From Dethiobacter sp. (lineage in GTDB: Bacteria > Bacillota > Dethiobacteria > Dethiobacterales > Dethiobacteraceae), in the NCBI GenBank assembly GCA_018333455.1, contig JAGXTN010000006.1:1-62064 (forward strand): DNA of 62,064 nt. The letters are read 5' to 3'. Numbering within the stretch: the first letter of the stretch is position 1; the number at the start of each line of letters is the position of its first letter. Made by a program: the position numbers and the translations under genes. Positions 1-7,960 of the stretch are shown piece by piece. The notes beneath the pieces were generated by a model, which did no database searches, was not told where the DNA came from, and saw only the letters and a list, made by a program, of their open reading frames with translations.

Positions 1-160
1 CGAGCAACCAGTAGTGGTGTTGGGTACGCCAAAGATGTACAGGTTTGACGGATGTTCTTTCGTCGCCTAGAATCTTGAAGCTCTCCATTTCAATGGAGAG
101 TAGTTCACTCCGACGGAATTATCACCGCCAATGGGCCTTGCGTTTTCGCAGGGCTTTTTA
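1..160 (+). ncRNA. 3' part of a structured non-coding RNA, possibly 6S RNA
   Basis: No convincing reading frame on the + strand is present here. The stretch contains a perfect hairpin (CTCTCCAT, loop TTCA, ATGGAGAG, about 91-110) and ends in a rho-independent terminator at 135-160, so a transcript from outside the window ends here. In Bacillus subtilis the 6S-1 RNA gene lies close to the rarA homologue yrvN, and here rarA converges on this transcript; that synteny is the only reason for suggesting 6S. The 5' half is outside the window, so the 6S closing stem and central bulge cannot be tested. It could be another small RNA or a 3' untranslated region. Confidence 0.4.
135..160 (+). terminator. 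rho-independent terminator
   Basis: Stem GCCTTGCG / CGCAGGGC (8 pairs, one G-T) with a TTTT loop, followed by five T. It lacks a T-run on the other strand, so it terminates + strand transcription only. Confidence 0.75.
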
Positions 161-254
161 CCTCGTTTAAAAAATGTCATCCGCTTCGATCGTATCGAGA
201 GAATTATGATTTACTCTATGCTTTCTTTTGCGTTTTTACTCGTTGCCACAGGCT

Positions 255-1592
255 TTATTTCTTTTTTGTGCGCAGTGTCCATTCTTCAATTAGTTTCTTT
301 TCCCTGCCCTGCGGGGTCGGACAGTAAAAGTCTTCTCTGCTTAATCCTTCCGGCAGGTATTTTTGCTCAATCCAATGATTCTCGTATTCATGAGGATATT
401 TATAACCCCGCCCATAACCTAGCCTGGCACCGGAACCTCCCCCGGCATCCCTTAAATGAGTCGGCACATTCGCTGCGGAACTTTGGACAACTTGCTCCAT
501 GGCGCGGCCGATAGCTAAATATGTAGAGTTGCTTTTGGGCGCAAGAGCTAGATAGACGACTGCCTCCGCTAAGACAATTCTGGCTTCGGGTAGCCCAATT
601 CGCTCTGCTGCCTGAGCAGCAGAAGTAGCTAACACTAAGGCAAAGGGGTCTGCCAAGGAAATATCTTCCGCCGCCAAGATAATCATCCGGCGAGAAATAT
701 AATTAATATCCTCTCCGGCATAGAGCATGCGAGCCAACCAGTAAACTGCTGCCTGGGGATCCGAGCCTCTGATTGATTTGATGAAGGCAGAAATGACATC
801 AAAGTGCTCGTCACCATTTTTAGTGTAATGCAATATCCGGCGCTGCACCGCGTCCTCGGCCGCAGCCACATCAACAGACCTGATCCCATCCGTATCTGGA
901 TCAACCGAGAGCACTGCTAATTCCAAGGCATTTAAGGCTTGACGCACATCCCCATTGGCTGTCCTGACAATATGCTCCAGTGCTGCAGGGATTATTTCGG
1001 GATGTAACATTCCCAGTCCTCGCTCACTGTCAATTAAGGCGCGTTGGCACAAATGCGTTGTCTCGGCAATGGACAAGTAATCAAGCTCAAAGAGCAGGCT
1101 GCGAGACAGTAAAGCCTTATTAAGTGCGAACATGGGGTTCTCCGTCGTCGCCCCCACCAATTTGATTAGCCCGCTTTCAACAAAAGGCAGGAGAGCATCC
1201 TGCTGGACAGCGTTGAAACGATGAATTTCATCAATAAACACTAGGGTATTGCGCTCATAATAAGCCTTCTGCTCTTTGGCTTCATGGACAAGTTCTTTAA
1301 TGTCCTTTACACCGGCGTTGACTGCATTAAGTCGCCGGAAAAGAGCATTGGAATGATGAGCTATAATCAGTGCCAAAGTAGTCTTTCCTGTGCCAGGTGG
1401 ACCAAATAAAATAACTGATTGGATAAGGTCGTTTTCAATGGTTCGGCGGAGAAGAGTGCCTTGACCGACAATTTTTTGCTGCCCTACAAACTCGGAAATA
1501 TTCCGAGGTCTCATTCGGTCAGCCAAAGGAGCCGATTTGCTCCAATCCACCGCTTGGCTGAATAAATCCACTTTATTTGCCTCCCTACTCAT
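255..1592 (-). CDS. rarA: Replication-associated recombination protein A (RarA/MgsA, AAA+ ATPase)
   Basis: AAA+ ATPase of the clamp-loader-like RarA/MgsA/WRNIP1 family, which acts at stalled replication forks. 445 residues, normal for the family. The P-loop GPPGTGKTT lies at about residues 64-72, Walker B with FIDEIHRF at about 119-126, and a sensor-1 type GATTENP at about 148-154; the C-terminal half is the family tetramerisation region. It is the last gene of a dinB-small ORF-rarA operon on the minus strand, 9 bp after the preceding gene, downstream of a LexA box, so SOS induction is inferred. Start is the ATG at 1592. Confidence 0.95.
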   Translation of the reverse strand: MSREANKVDLFSQAVDWSKSAPLADRMRPRNISEFVGQQKIVGQGTLLRRTIENDLIQSVILFGPPGTGKTTLALIIAHHSNALFRRLNAVNAGVKDIKELVHEAKEQKAYYERNTLVFIDEIHRFNAVQQDALLPFVESGLIKLVGATTENPMFALNKALLSRSLLFELDYLSIAETTHLCQRALIDSERGLGMLHPEIIPAALEHIVRTANGDVRQALNALELAVLSVDPDTDGIRSVDVAAAEDAVQRRILHYTKNGDEHFDVISAFIKSIRGSDPQAAVYWLARMLYAGEDINYISRRMIILAAEDISLADPFALVLATSAAQAAERIGLPEARIVLAEAVVYLALAPKSNSTYLAIGRAMEQVVQSSAANVPTHLRDAGGGSGARLGYGRGYKYPHEYENHWIEQKYLPEGLSREDFYCPTPQGREKKLIEEWTLRTKKK

Positions 1593-1601
1593 TATTTCCG
1601 G

Positions 1602-1865
1602 TTACGCTTCTAGTCGTTCCATAAACCAGCGGTCTTCCTCATAAAACAAATATATCTGTCTGCCCTGCACTGTGCAGGTATAACGCATGCCGATACCACC
1701 AGCTTTAAGGCTTGCCGCCCGGCATATGTCCACAACGCGATCAATGGTATAGCGGCAACCGTTTTCCCACCATAATGCTACGGGGGTCAGCCTGCCGTCC
1801 GGATGGAAAAGCGCTTCAACCTTGACGTACACTTTGTTGTGATTTTGATACTTCTCTTCTCTCAT
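1602..1865 (-). CDS. Conserved hypothetical protein between dinB and rarA
   Basis: An 87-residue protein without a domain I can name. It is rich in aromatic residues and Arg, contains the stretch WENGCRYTIDRVVDI, and ends in RWFMERLEA; no signal peptide or membrane segment is visible. Its ATG overlaps the dinB stop (ATGA), so it is translationally coupled to the polymerase, and rarA follows after 9 bp. I recall similar small proteins next to Y-family polymerase genes in other Firmicutes, which suggests a role in translesion synthesis or SOS, but no biochemical function is known to me. Confidence 0.75.
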   Translation of the reverse strand: MREEKYQNHNKVYVKVEALFHPDGRLTPVALWWENGCRYTIDRVVDICRAASLKAGGIGMRYTCTVQGRQIYLFYEEDRWFMERLEA

Positions 1866-3106
1866 TTTAGCATACCTTCTTTGAAAAAGTTTAGCGGATG
1901 GATAATATGGTCGCCCTTAGGGTTGATACCGCCTAACGGCCGGTCGGCCGACACAGAAGCGCGCTGTATGCAAAAATGTCCGAATCGTTTGCGCAGCAAA
2001 TCAATAGTTTTATCTAACATCTCCTGCTTTGCTCTGGTCTCGCTGTCAAAGATAGACAACTGCAGCGGACCAGCGGCGGAAATCAGGTCGCTGCAGCGCA
2101 CACCGATACTGCGAATTGGTTTAGGCCAACTATAGTTTTGGTGAAAAAGCTGCATGGCCGCATCAGCAATCTCGCCTGAGATGTGAGACGGCGTTTTAAG
2201 TTTTGTTTGTCTTTCAAAACAAAAAAGTGCATTGTCGCGAATAGTAATAGTCACAGTACGGCAGAAAAAGCCGTGTTCACGCATTCTTGCGCAGACGCTT
2301 TCGCAAAGCACAAATAAAATAATTTTCACATCTTCGTCGCAAAGCAAATCCCGCGGCGTTGTCGTGCTGTTGCCAATGGATTTTATCGGCGTTTCCTCGT
2401 CGAGGCACATTACCGGTGTTTGGTCCAAGCCGTTGGCAAACGTCGATAAAAGATCGCCGACCTTGCCGAAGATACGGCGTAAAAAAGAGGGAGGAGTGGC
2501 GGCTAGTTCGCCGATAGTGGTGATGTCGTACATATAAAGCTTTTTCTTTGTGGCAGAGCCCACATATAAAAGCTCCTCGACCGGCAACGGCCAGGCTACA
2601 GACTGATAATTCTCCCGGCTTATCAGCGTGGTGGCGTCCGGTTTTTTTAGATCCGAGCCGAGTTTTGCGAAAATCTTGTTGTAGCTGACACCCAGGGAAA
2701 CGGTGACCCCCAATTCCCCTTTAATACGCTCTCGAATTCTGTCGGCCGCCAAAACACCGTCGCTGCCGCTCACATCTAGCCACGCTTCGTCCAAGCCGAA
2801 AGGCTCAATCTGATGGGTAAAATCGGCATAAATCTGCCGGGCAAACTTAGCGTAACGCAGATACAAAGGGTAATTGGGAGGCACGACAATCAGCCCCGGA
2901 CATTTGCCGCGCGCCTGCCAAAGCGCTTCACCTGTGCGAATCCCGGTTGCTTTGGCTGCATAATTTTTGGCTAACACAATGCCATGACGCAGTTTCTCGT
3001 CGCCGCCAACGACTACCGGGTTATTCCTGATTTCAGGGCGGTGCAGGCATTCCACACTGGCATAAAAGTTATTCATATCGGCATGCAAGATAACGCGTTC
3101 TTTCAT
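1862..3106 (-). CDS. dinB: DNA polymerase IV-type Y-family translesion polymerase
   Basis: Error-prone translesion DNA polymerase. The N-terminal catalytic motif HADMNNFYASVE carries the first metal-binding Asp, and GLDEAWLDVSG the catalytic Asp-Glu pair; the DEAW form rather than DEAF is seen in one Firmicutes subgroup. Palm, thumb and little-finger domains fit in 414 residues. In-frame GTG (3115) and ATG (3112) codons lie upstream, but the ATG at 3106 is best spaced from AAAGGGTG. A perfect LexA palindrome lies about 20 bp upstream. First gene of the dinB-ORF-rarA operon; it ends with a 4-bp overlap into the next gene. Confidence 0.95.
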   Translation of the reverse strand: MKERVILHADMNNFYASVECLHRPEIRNNPVVVGGDEKLRHGIVLAKNYAAKATGIRTGEALWQARGKCPGLIVVPPNYPLYLRYAKFARQIYADFTHQIEPFGLDEAWLDVSGSDGVLAADRIRERIKGELGVTVSLGVSYNKIFAKLGSDLKKPDATTLISRENYQSVAWPLPVEELLYVGSATKKKLYMYDITTIGELAATPPSFLRRIFGKVGDLLSTFANGLDQTPVMCLDEETPIKSIGNSTTTPRDLLCDEDVKIILFVLCESVCARMREHGFFCRTVTITIRDNALFCFERQTKLKTPSHISGEIADAAMQLFHQNYSWPKPIRSIGVRCSDLISAAGPLQLSIFDSETRAKQEMLDKTIDLLRKRFGHFCIQRASVSADRPLGGINPKGDHIIHPLNFFKEGMLK

Positions 3107-3123
3107 AATCATCACCCTTTAAA

Positions 3124-3137
3124 AGAACATATGTTCG
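3124..3137 (-). promoter_or_regulatory. LexA (SOS) box upstream of dinB
   Basis: GAACATATGTTC at 3125-3136 is a perfect 12-bp palindrome matching the Gram-positive LexA consensus CGAACnnnnGTTCG, with the 3' flanking G present. It sits just upstream of the dinB start and so should repress the whole dinB-ORF-rarA operon until DNA damage. Confidence 0.85.
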
Positions 3138-3174
3138 TTTAAAGTATATCTGATTGGCCATTGAAATGCAACCG

Positions 3175-3221
3175 GCAAACATTGATTTGTGTGCAAACAT
3201 TGATCTGCCGGCAGCCGGCAG
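3175..3221. repeat. Direct repeat pair plus hairpin between dinB and the cytochrome gene
   Basis: GCAAACATTGAT occurs twice (3175-3186 and 3193-3204, 18 bp period) and is followed at once by a 7-bp hairpin CTGCCGG-CAG-CCGGCAG (3205-3221). This could be a regulator site for the divergent cytochrome gene, or part of a terminator. No protein is assignable. Confidence 0.5.
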
Positions 3222-3309
3222 TGTTTAGTCATTGGCTGTGACAATTGTCATAGTCTGGATAGCCGCGCTTCCTGTAGATTAAATATAGAGGATGAGGGAG
3301 GGGAATATT

Positions 3310-4377
3310 TTGCGACTATTGTTATCGGTCGTCTTGTTTTGCAGTTTTTTCCTGTCTGCCGGCTGCGCAGACAAAGTGACAACTCCCCCCGCCGGGAATT
3401 GCGCCAACTGTCACAGCAGGGTGACGACTGCATTCAGCGCATCTGTGCACGGCAGGGTTGGGTTAGCTTGTGCCGATTGTCATGCAGGGGCAGATGAGCA
3501 TTTGCGGGACAAGCAGAATCTGCCGGCTACAGACTGGCGCGGCGAAACCTGTGCCCGCTGTCATGAAACGGAATATATGGAATGGCAAACCTCGCCCCAC
3601 AGCCAGATTCCGCTGGAACAGCTACCCCGGGATCCACGCATCGGGGAGTGCATGAAATGCCATCAGGCCCGTGGCTTTGCTGCTGTGATCGCTAGCGGCA
3701 GCAATTTCAAAGAAACTTGGGGACCACTGCCGCAGAGTGAGCCAGAGCCGGTTACTTGTGCCGCCTGTCATTCTCCGCACAACGGAGCGCATTCATACCT
3801 TTTGCGCCTGCCGCAGGGCGATATTTGCTCCACCTGTCACGGGGGCAAGTGGCAGAATTTGCTGTTGTCCGGCAGCGGCGGGCAGCATTACGCAGGCTTT
3901 GACTGGTCATCTTTCAGCAGCCACCCTCATAACACCGGCAACCGTTGTGTTTCCTGCCACATGGCGCGGACAGCGGGCGCTGTTTCTGCCGGTGGCCATA
4001 CATTTAGGATGCGTGTCAGCAAAGGTGAGAACCCTAATACGGCGCCTTGTGTGTCCTGCCATGGTGAGAGTGACGGCTACAATATTAACGGCATGCAGCA
4101 GAATGTGGAGGCATTGCTTGGCGAACTCCGCTTGCTGCTGGAGCAGCATAACAACGGAAGACTTCCCGGCTTCCAGCCAGGCGCCTGCAACCAATGTCAC
4201 CGCGGCGGCATGAAGCCTTTCGACAACGACCCCGACTTGATTCTGGGAAAGGCTTACGAGAATTACCTGCTTGTCGAGCGTGACAAATCGCTCGGCGTTC
4301 ACAATCCCCCATATGTGCTGCAACTGCTGCAGAGCACGATTGAAAGCGTTCGCAAAGAGTACAGGCGTCAGCCATAA
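3310..4377 (+). CDS. Nine-haem cytochrome c lipoprotein
   Basis: Multihaem c-type cytochrome with nine CXXCH motifs (CANCH, CADCH, CARCH, CMKCH, CAACH, CSTCH, CVSCH twice, CNQCH) and no CXXCK. The N-terminus is a lipoprotein signal with lipobox LSAGC, so the mature protein is probably lipid-anchored on the outer face of the membrane. The C-terminus (KAYENYLL, then GVHNPPYVLQLLQ) resembles the end of NrfA-type nitrite reductases, which suggests family relationship rather than the enzyme. Start chosen at TTG 3310, 7 nt after AGGGAGGGG; an in-frame ATG at 3292 would bury that ribosome binding site. Likely role: electron transfer across the wall to an external or respiratory acceptor. It stands alone, with no maturation genes nearby. 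Confidence 0.85.
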   Translation: MRLLLSVVLFCSFFLSAGCADKVTTPPAGNCANCHSRVTTAFSASVHGRVGLACADCHAGADEHLRDKQNLPATDWRGETCARCHETEYMEWQTSPHSQIPLEQLPRDPRIGECMKCHQARGFAAVIASGSNFKETWGPLPQSEPEPVTCAACHSPHNGAHSYLLRLPQGDICSTCHGGKWQNLLLSGSGGQHYAGFDWSSFSSHPHNTGNRCVSCHMARTAGAVSAGGHTFRMRVSKGENPNTAPCVSCHGESDGYNINGMQQNVEALLGELRLLLEQHNNGRLPGFQPGACNQCHRGGMKPFDNDPDLILGKAYENYLLVERDKSLGVHNPPYVLQLLQSTIESVRKEYRRQP

Positions 4378-4392
4378 CCTGACGCTTTGGTC
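4365..4392 (+). terminator. Weak terminator hairpin at the end of the cytochrome gene
   Basis: GCGTCAG / CTGACGC stem (7 bp) overlapping the stop codon, followed by a short T-rich stretch. Confidence 0.4.
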
Positions 4393-4477
4393 TGGCGGTA
4401 TGGACGAGTAGTAGGGTAATCCAAAGCGAACTAGAAAAGCACGGTTTTTTTCAGCAATTTATATATTTTTTCTAAAC

Positions 4478-4507
4478 TTGCCTAATTGCTTTCATTTTAC
4501 TTAAAAT
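4478..4507 (+). promoter_or_regulatory. Probable sigma-A promoter of tig-clpP-clpX
   Basis: TTGCCT (4478-4483), 18-nt spacer, TAAAAT (4502-4507), in an AT-rich stretch about 100 nt before tig. No CtsR or CIRCE heat-shock operator was recognised around it. Confidence 0.4.
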
Positions 4508-4604
4508 AATGGTAAAATACTTGGCAGGTCTGAAATTTTGTGGTAACGTGGGAAACAGGCTTGTTTGGCAGGCATAAACTAAAATAATGATATAAGGAGC
4601 ATAG

Positions 4605-5927
4605 ATGATGGTAAAATTGGAAAAAATAGACGGTGGAAAAATTTCGTTAGAAATTGAAGTGGCGGAGGACATACTAGAGGATGCTTTGGGTCAGGCGTAT
4701 AAAAAAGTGGTGAAGAAGGTCAATCTGCCCGGGTTTCGCAAAGGGAAAGTGCCGCGCCCAATCTTAGAAAGCCGCTTTGGTTCGGAAGTGCTCTATGAAG
4801 ATGCGTTGGAAATCCTCGTGCCCGACGCGTATGAAAAAGCGGTGGAGGAGACGAGCATCGAGCCCATCGCTCGGCCCGAAATAGATTTGTTGCAGATGGA
4901 GAGAGGGAAACCTTTGATTTTCAAGGCTATTGTGGAAGTAAAGCCGGAAATAGAGCTGCCTGAATACCGCGGAGTGGAAGTCAAGAGAGAAGTGCGGGAG
5001 ATTACTGAGGCCGACGTTGAAAACAGACTTGCTCAGCTGCAAAAGCAGCATGTTAAGTTGCATGTGCTGGAGGACGCTACCTTGGCGAGCGGCGATTTGG
5101 CCTTGTTCGACTTTAACGGTTACGTGGACGGTGTGGCTTTTGACGGCGGCAGCGCCGAGAACTATTCCTTGGAAGTAGGGTCAGGCTCCTTTATCCCCGG
5201 CTTTGAGGAACAAATGGTGGGGATGAAGATTGGTGAGGAAAAAGAGATTGCTGTTTCCTTCCCCGAAAAGTACCACAGCGAAGATTTGGCTGGAAAACCG
5301 GCAGTTTTCAAGATAAAACTTAATGAAATCAAGCGTAAGGAACTGCCGGAGCTAAATGATGATTTTGCGGCGGAAGTATCTGAATTTGCTACGCTGGCAG
5401 AATTAAAAGCTGATCTTTTGAATAAGCTGAAAGAGGCGGAAGAAAAAAAGAGTAGCAATGAAGTGGCAAAAAAAGTGGTCGAAACGCTGGCGGATGGCAT
5501 TGATGTTTTGCTGCCGGCTGCGATGGTCGATCGGGAAATTGACAGAATGATCGGTGAGATGGAGCAGTTCATGAAGATGCAGGGATTGAGCTTGGAGAAG
5601 TATCTCTCCCTTACCCAGCAAAGCGTCGAGGGGCTGCGTGTTGATAAGCGGACAGAAGCGGAAAAGCGCGTCAAGTCAGATTTGCTGCTAGAGGGCATCG
5701 TTAAAAAAGAAGGAATTACGGCTACAGATGAAGAAGTAGAAGAGCGGATTAGCAAGATGGCTGAGAGTTACGGTCAGCCCGTGGAAGTAATCGAAGAATA
5801 TTTTGCGGCACAGGGGCAGGTGGAAATCTTGCTCCAAGAAATTAAAGTTCGTAAGGCGATTGACCTCTTGGTGGCTGAAGCAAAGATTACTAATGTTGTT
5901 GCTCCTGCGACTAAAGAAGAGGAGTAG
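4605..5927 (+). CDS. tig: Trigger factor (ribosome-associated chaperone, peptidyl-prolyl isomerase)
   Basis: Ribosome-bound chaperone meeting nascent chains at the exit tunnel. The ribosome-docking signature GFRKGKVP lies at residues 43-50; an FKBP-like prolyl isomerase domain follows at about 160-245, then the helical C-terminal chaperone arms. 440 residues is normal. AAGGAG lies at 4594-4599; either of two consecutive ATG codons (4605, 4608) could be used. It heads tig-clpP-clpX, an arrangement common in bacteria, pairing folding with degradation of new proteins. Confidence 0.97.
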   Translation: MMVKLEKIDGGKISLEIEVAEDILEDALGQAYKKVVKKVNLPGFRKGKVPRPILESRFGSEVLYEDALEILVPDAYEKAVEETSIEPIARPEIDLLQMERGKPLIFKAIVEVKPEIELPEYRGVEVKREVREITEADVENRLAQLQKQHVKLHVLEDATLASGDLALFDFNGYVDGVAFDGGSAENYSLEVGSGSFIPGFEEQMVGMKIGEEKEIAVSFPEKYHSEDLAGKPAVFKIKLNEIKRKELPELNDDFAAEVSEFATLAELKADLLNKLKEAEEKKSSNEVAKKVVETLADGIDVLLPAAMVDREIDRMIGEMEQFMKMQGLSLEKYLSLTQQSVEGLRVDKRTEAEKRVKSDLLLEGIVKKEGITATDEEVEERISKMAESYGQPVEVIEEYFAAQGQVEILLQEIKVRKAIDLLVAEAKITNVVAPATKEEE

Positions 5928-5935
5928 GGGGAATC

Positions 5936-6520
5936 ATGATGAATCTGGTACCAATGGTAGTAGAGCAGACTAATCGTGGCGAACGCGCCTACGACATTTA
6001 CTCCAGGCTGTTAAAAGACCGCATTATTTTTATCGGCAGCCCCATTGATGATTCGGTGGCTAACTTGGTTATCGCCCAGCTTCTTTTTCTCGAGTCGGAA
6101 GACCCGGAAAAGGATATCAATATTTATATCAATTCGCCGGGCGGCGCCGTTTATTCCGGGTTAGCTATTTATGATACCATGCAGTATATTAAGCCGGATG
6201 TCTCCACTATTTGCGTGGGGCTGGCTGCTAGCATGGGGGCAGTGCTTTTGACTGCCGGCACGAAGGGCAAGCGCTTTTCATTGCCTAATTCCCGCATTAT
6301 GGTGCACCAGCCGTTGGGTGGAGTTCAGGGGCAGGCAGTGGATATTGAAATCCACGCCAGGGAAATTTTGAGCATCCGGGAACGGTTAAACGAGATTCTG
6401 GGCAAACACACCGGCAAGACGGTGGAACAGATTGCCCAAGATACAGACCGGGATTATTTTATGTCGGCGGTGGCGGCGAAGGAATACGGGTTGATTGATG
6501 GCGTACTGGAAAAACGTTAG
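5936..6520 (+). CDS. clpP: ATP-dependent Clp protease proteolytic subunit
   Basis: Serine peptidase forming the 14-mer chamber of Clp proteases. The catalytic triad is visible: Ser99 in GLAASMGA, His124 in MVHQPLGG, and Asp173 in DTDRDYF. 194 residues, typical. It starts 8 bp after the tig stop with two adjacent ATG codons, and clpX follows 24 bp later, so enzyme and unfoldase are co-transcribed. Confidence 0.98.
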   Translation: MMNLVPMVVEQTNRGERAYDIYSRLLKDRIIFIGSPIDDSVANLVIAQLLFLESEDPEKDINIYINSPGGAVYSGLAIYDTMQYIKPDVSTICVGLAASMGAVLLTAGTKGKRFSLPNSRIMVHQPLGGVQGQAVDIEIHAREILSIRERLNEILGKHTGKTVEQIAQDTDRDYFMSAVAAKEYGLIDGVLEKR

Positions 6521-6544
6521 ACAACTCCTCTAGGAGGGAAATTT

Positions 6545-7807
6545 ATGTTTAAGTTCAACGATGAAAAAGGGCAATTGAAGTGTTCTTTTTGCGGCAAGAC
6601 GCAAGAACAGGTGCGCAAACTGGTGGCAGGCCCGGGCGTCTATATCTGCGATGAATGCATTGAGCTTTGCAACGAAATTATTGAAGAAGAGCTGTCGGAG
6701 GATCTGGATCTGGATTTAATCGAGCTGCCCCGCCCTACTGAAATCAAAGATATTATGGATCAGTATGTCATTGGTCAGGATGAGGCAAAGAAGTCGCTCG
6801 CTGTGGCCGTTTACAATCATTATAAGCGGATTAACCTAGAACAGAAGCCTGACGATGTGGAAATTCAGAAAAGCAATATTTTGCTAATTGGTCCCACCGG
6901 CGTAGGAAAAACACTGCTCGCACAAACTTTGGCAAGAATTTTAAACGTGCCTTTTGCCATCGCCGATGCCACCTCACTGACAGAAGCCGGTTATGTGGGC
7001 GAAGATGTGGAAAACATTTTGCTGAAGCTAATCCAGTCTGCAGATTATGACCTGGAAAAAGCTGAAAAAGGGATTATCTATATTGACGAGATTGATAAAA
7101 TTGCGCGCAAGACCGATAATCCTTCCATTACCCGGGATGTTTCCGGGGAAGGGGTGCAGCAGGCTCTCCTGAAAATCCTGGAGGGTACTGTGGCTAGTGT
7201 GCCGCCGCAAGGGGGCCGCAAACATCCTCATCAAGAGTTCATGCAGATTGATACTACCAATATTCTCTTTATTTGCGGCGGCGCTTTTGACGGCATTGAC
7301 AAGCTGATTCATAACCGTATCGGGAAGAAGGGGATTGGCTTTGGTGCGGAGGTGTCTAAGAAGCAGGATAAAAATATTGGTGATATCCTGCGTCATGTCT
7401 TGCCCCAGGATTTAATTAAGTTTGGTTTGATTCCTGAGTTTGTGGGCCGTATTCCTGTGGTGGCTACGCTGGATGCGCTCGATAAGCCTGCCCTGATTCG
7501 GATTTTGACTGAACCGCGCAACGCGTTGACTAAGCAGTATCAGAAATTGTTTGAAATGGATGGCGTGTCGCTGGAGTTTAAGGACGGCACTTTAGAGATT
7601 ATTGCTGAAGAAGCTATTCGCAGAAATACCGGTGCCCGCGGCTTGCGAGCCATCTTGGAAGGTGTTTTGCTCGACGTGATGTATGAATTGCCTGCTCGTG
7701 ATGATATTGGCAAATGCATCATCACTAAGGAAGTGCTGCTTAACCATGAGAAGCCCATCCTTGTCACCGCCGATAAACGTAAGAAGAAAAAAGAAGAATC
7801 CGCATAA
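6545..7807 (+). CDS. clpX: ATP-dependent Clp protease ATP-binding subunit ClpX
   Basis: Hexameric AAA+ unfoldase that feeds substrates to ClpP. N-terminal four-Cys zinc-binding domain (CSFCGK, then CDECIELC), Walker A GPTGVGKT, pore loop GYVGED, Walker [11 protein letters not shown], sensor-2 region NTGARGLR. 420 residues, complete. The ribosome binding site AGGAGGG precedes the ATG, and a strong terminator follows, closing the tig-clpP-clpX unit. Confidence 0.98.
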   Translation: MFKFNDEKGQLKCSFCGKTQEQVRKLVAGPGVYICDECIELCNEIIEEELSEDLDLDLIELPRPTEIKDIMDQYVIGQDEAKKSLAVAVYNHYKRINLEQKPDDVEIQKSNILLIGPTGVGKTLLAQTLARILNVPFAIADATSLTEAGYVGEDVENILLKLIQSADYDLEKAEKGIIYIDEIDKIARKTDNPSITRDVSGEGVQQALLKILEGTVASVPPQGGRKHPHQEFMQIDTTNILFICGGAFDGIDKLIHNRIGKKGIGFGAEVSKKQDKNIGDILRHVLPQDLIKFGLIPEFVGRIPVVATLDALDKPALIRILTEPRNALTKQYQKLFEMDGVSLEFKDGTLEIIAEEAIRRNTGARGLRAILEGVLLDVMYELPARDDIGKCIITKEVLLNHEKPILVTADKRKKKKEESA

Positions 7808-7830
7808 CTTTGACTACAGTTTTTCTTTAA

Positions 7831-7856
7831 GGCTACTGCTAAGCGGTAGCCTTTTT
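7831..7856 (+). terminator. rho-independent terminator after clpX
   Basis: Nine-pair stem GGCTACTGC / GCGGTAGCC with TAA loop followed by five T. Confidence 0.85.
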
Positions 7857-7960
7857 AGATGGTCGCTTTAAGCGAGTTTTTTTTAAATAAACTTTGCGAC
7901 GTTTTTCTTCTTTCCCTTAGGACATACTAAAGGTAGTTGATGCTTGCAGGGGGGAAAAAA

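Noticed and set aside
131-514. + strand reading frame of 127 codons
   Set aside because: It runs antisense over rarA and crosses the terminator; no ribosome binding site.
4380-4604. CIRCE or CtsR heat-shock operator before tig-clpP-clpX
   Set aside because: No TTAGCACTC-type inverted repeat or AGGTCAAA direct repeats are present.
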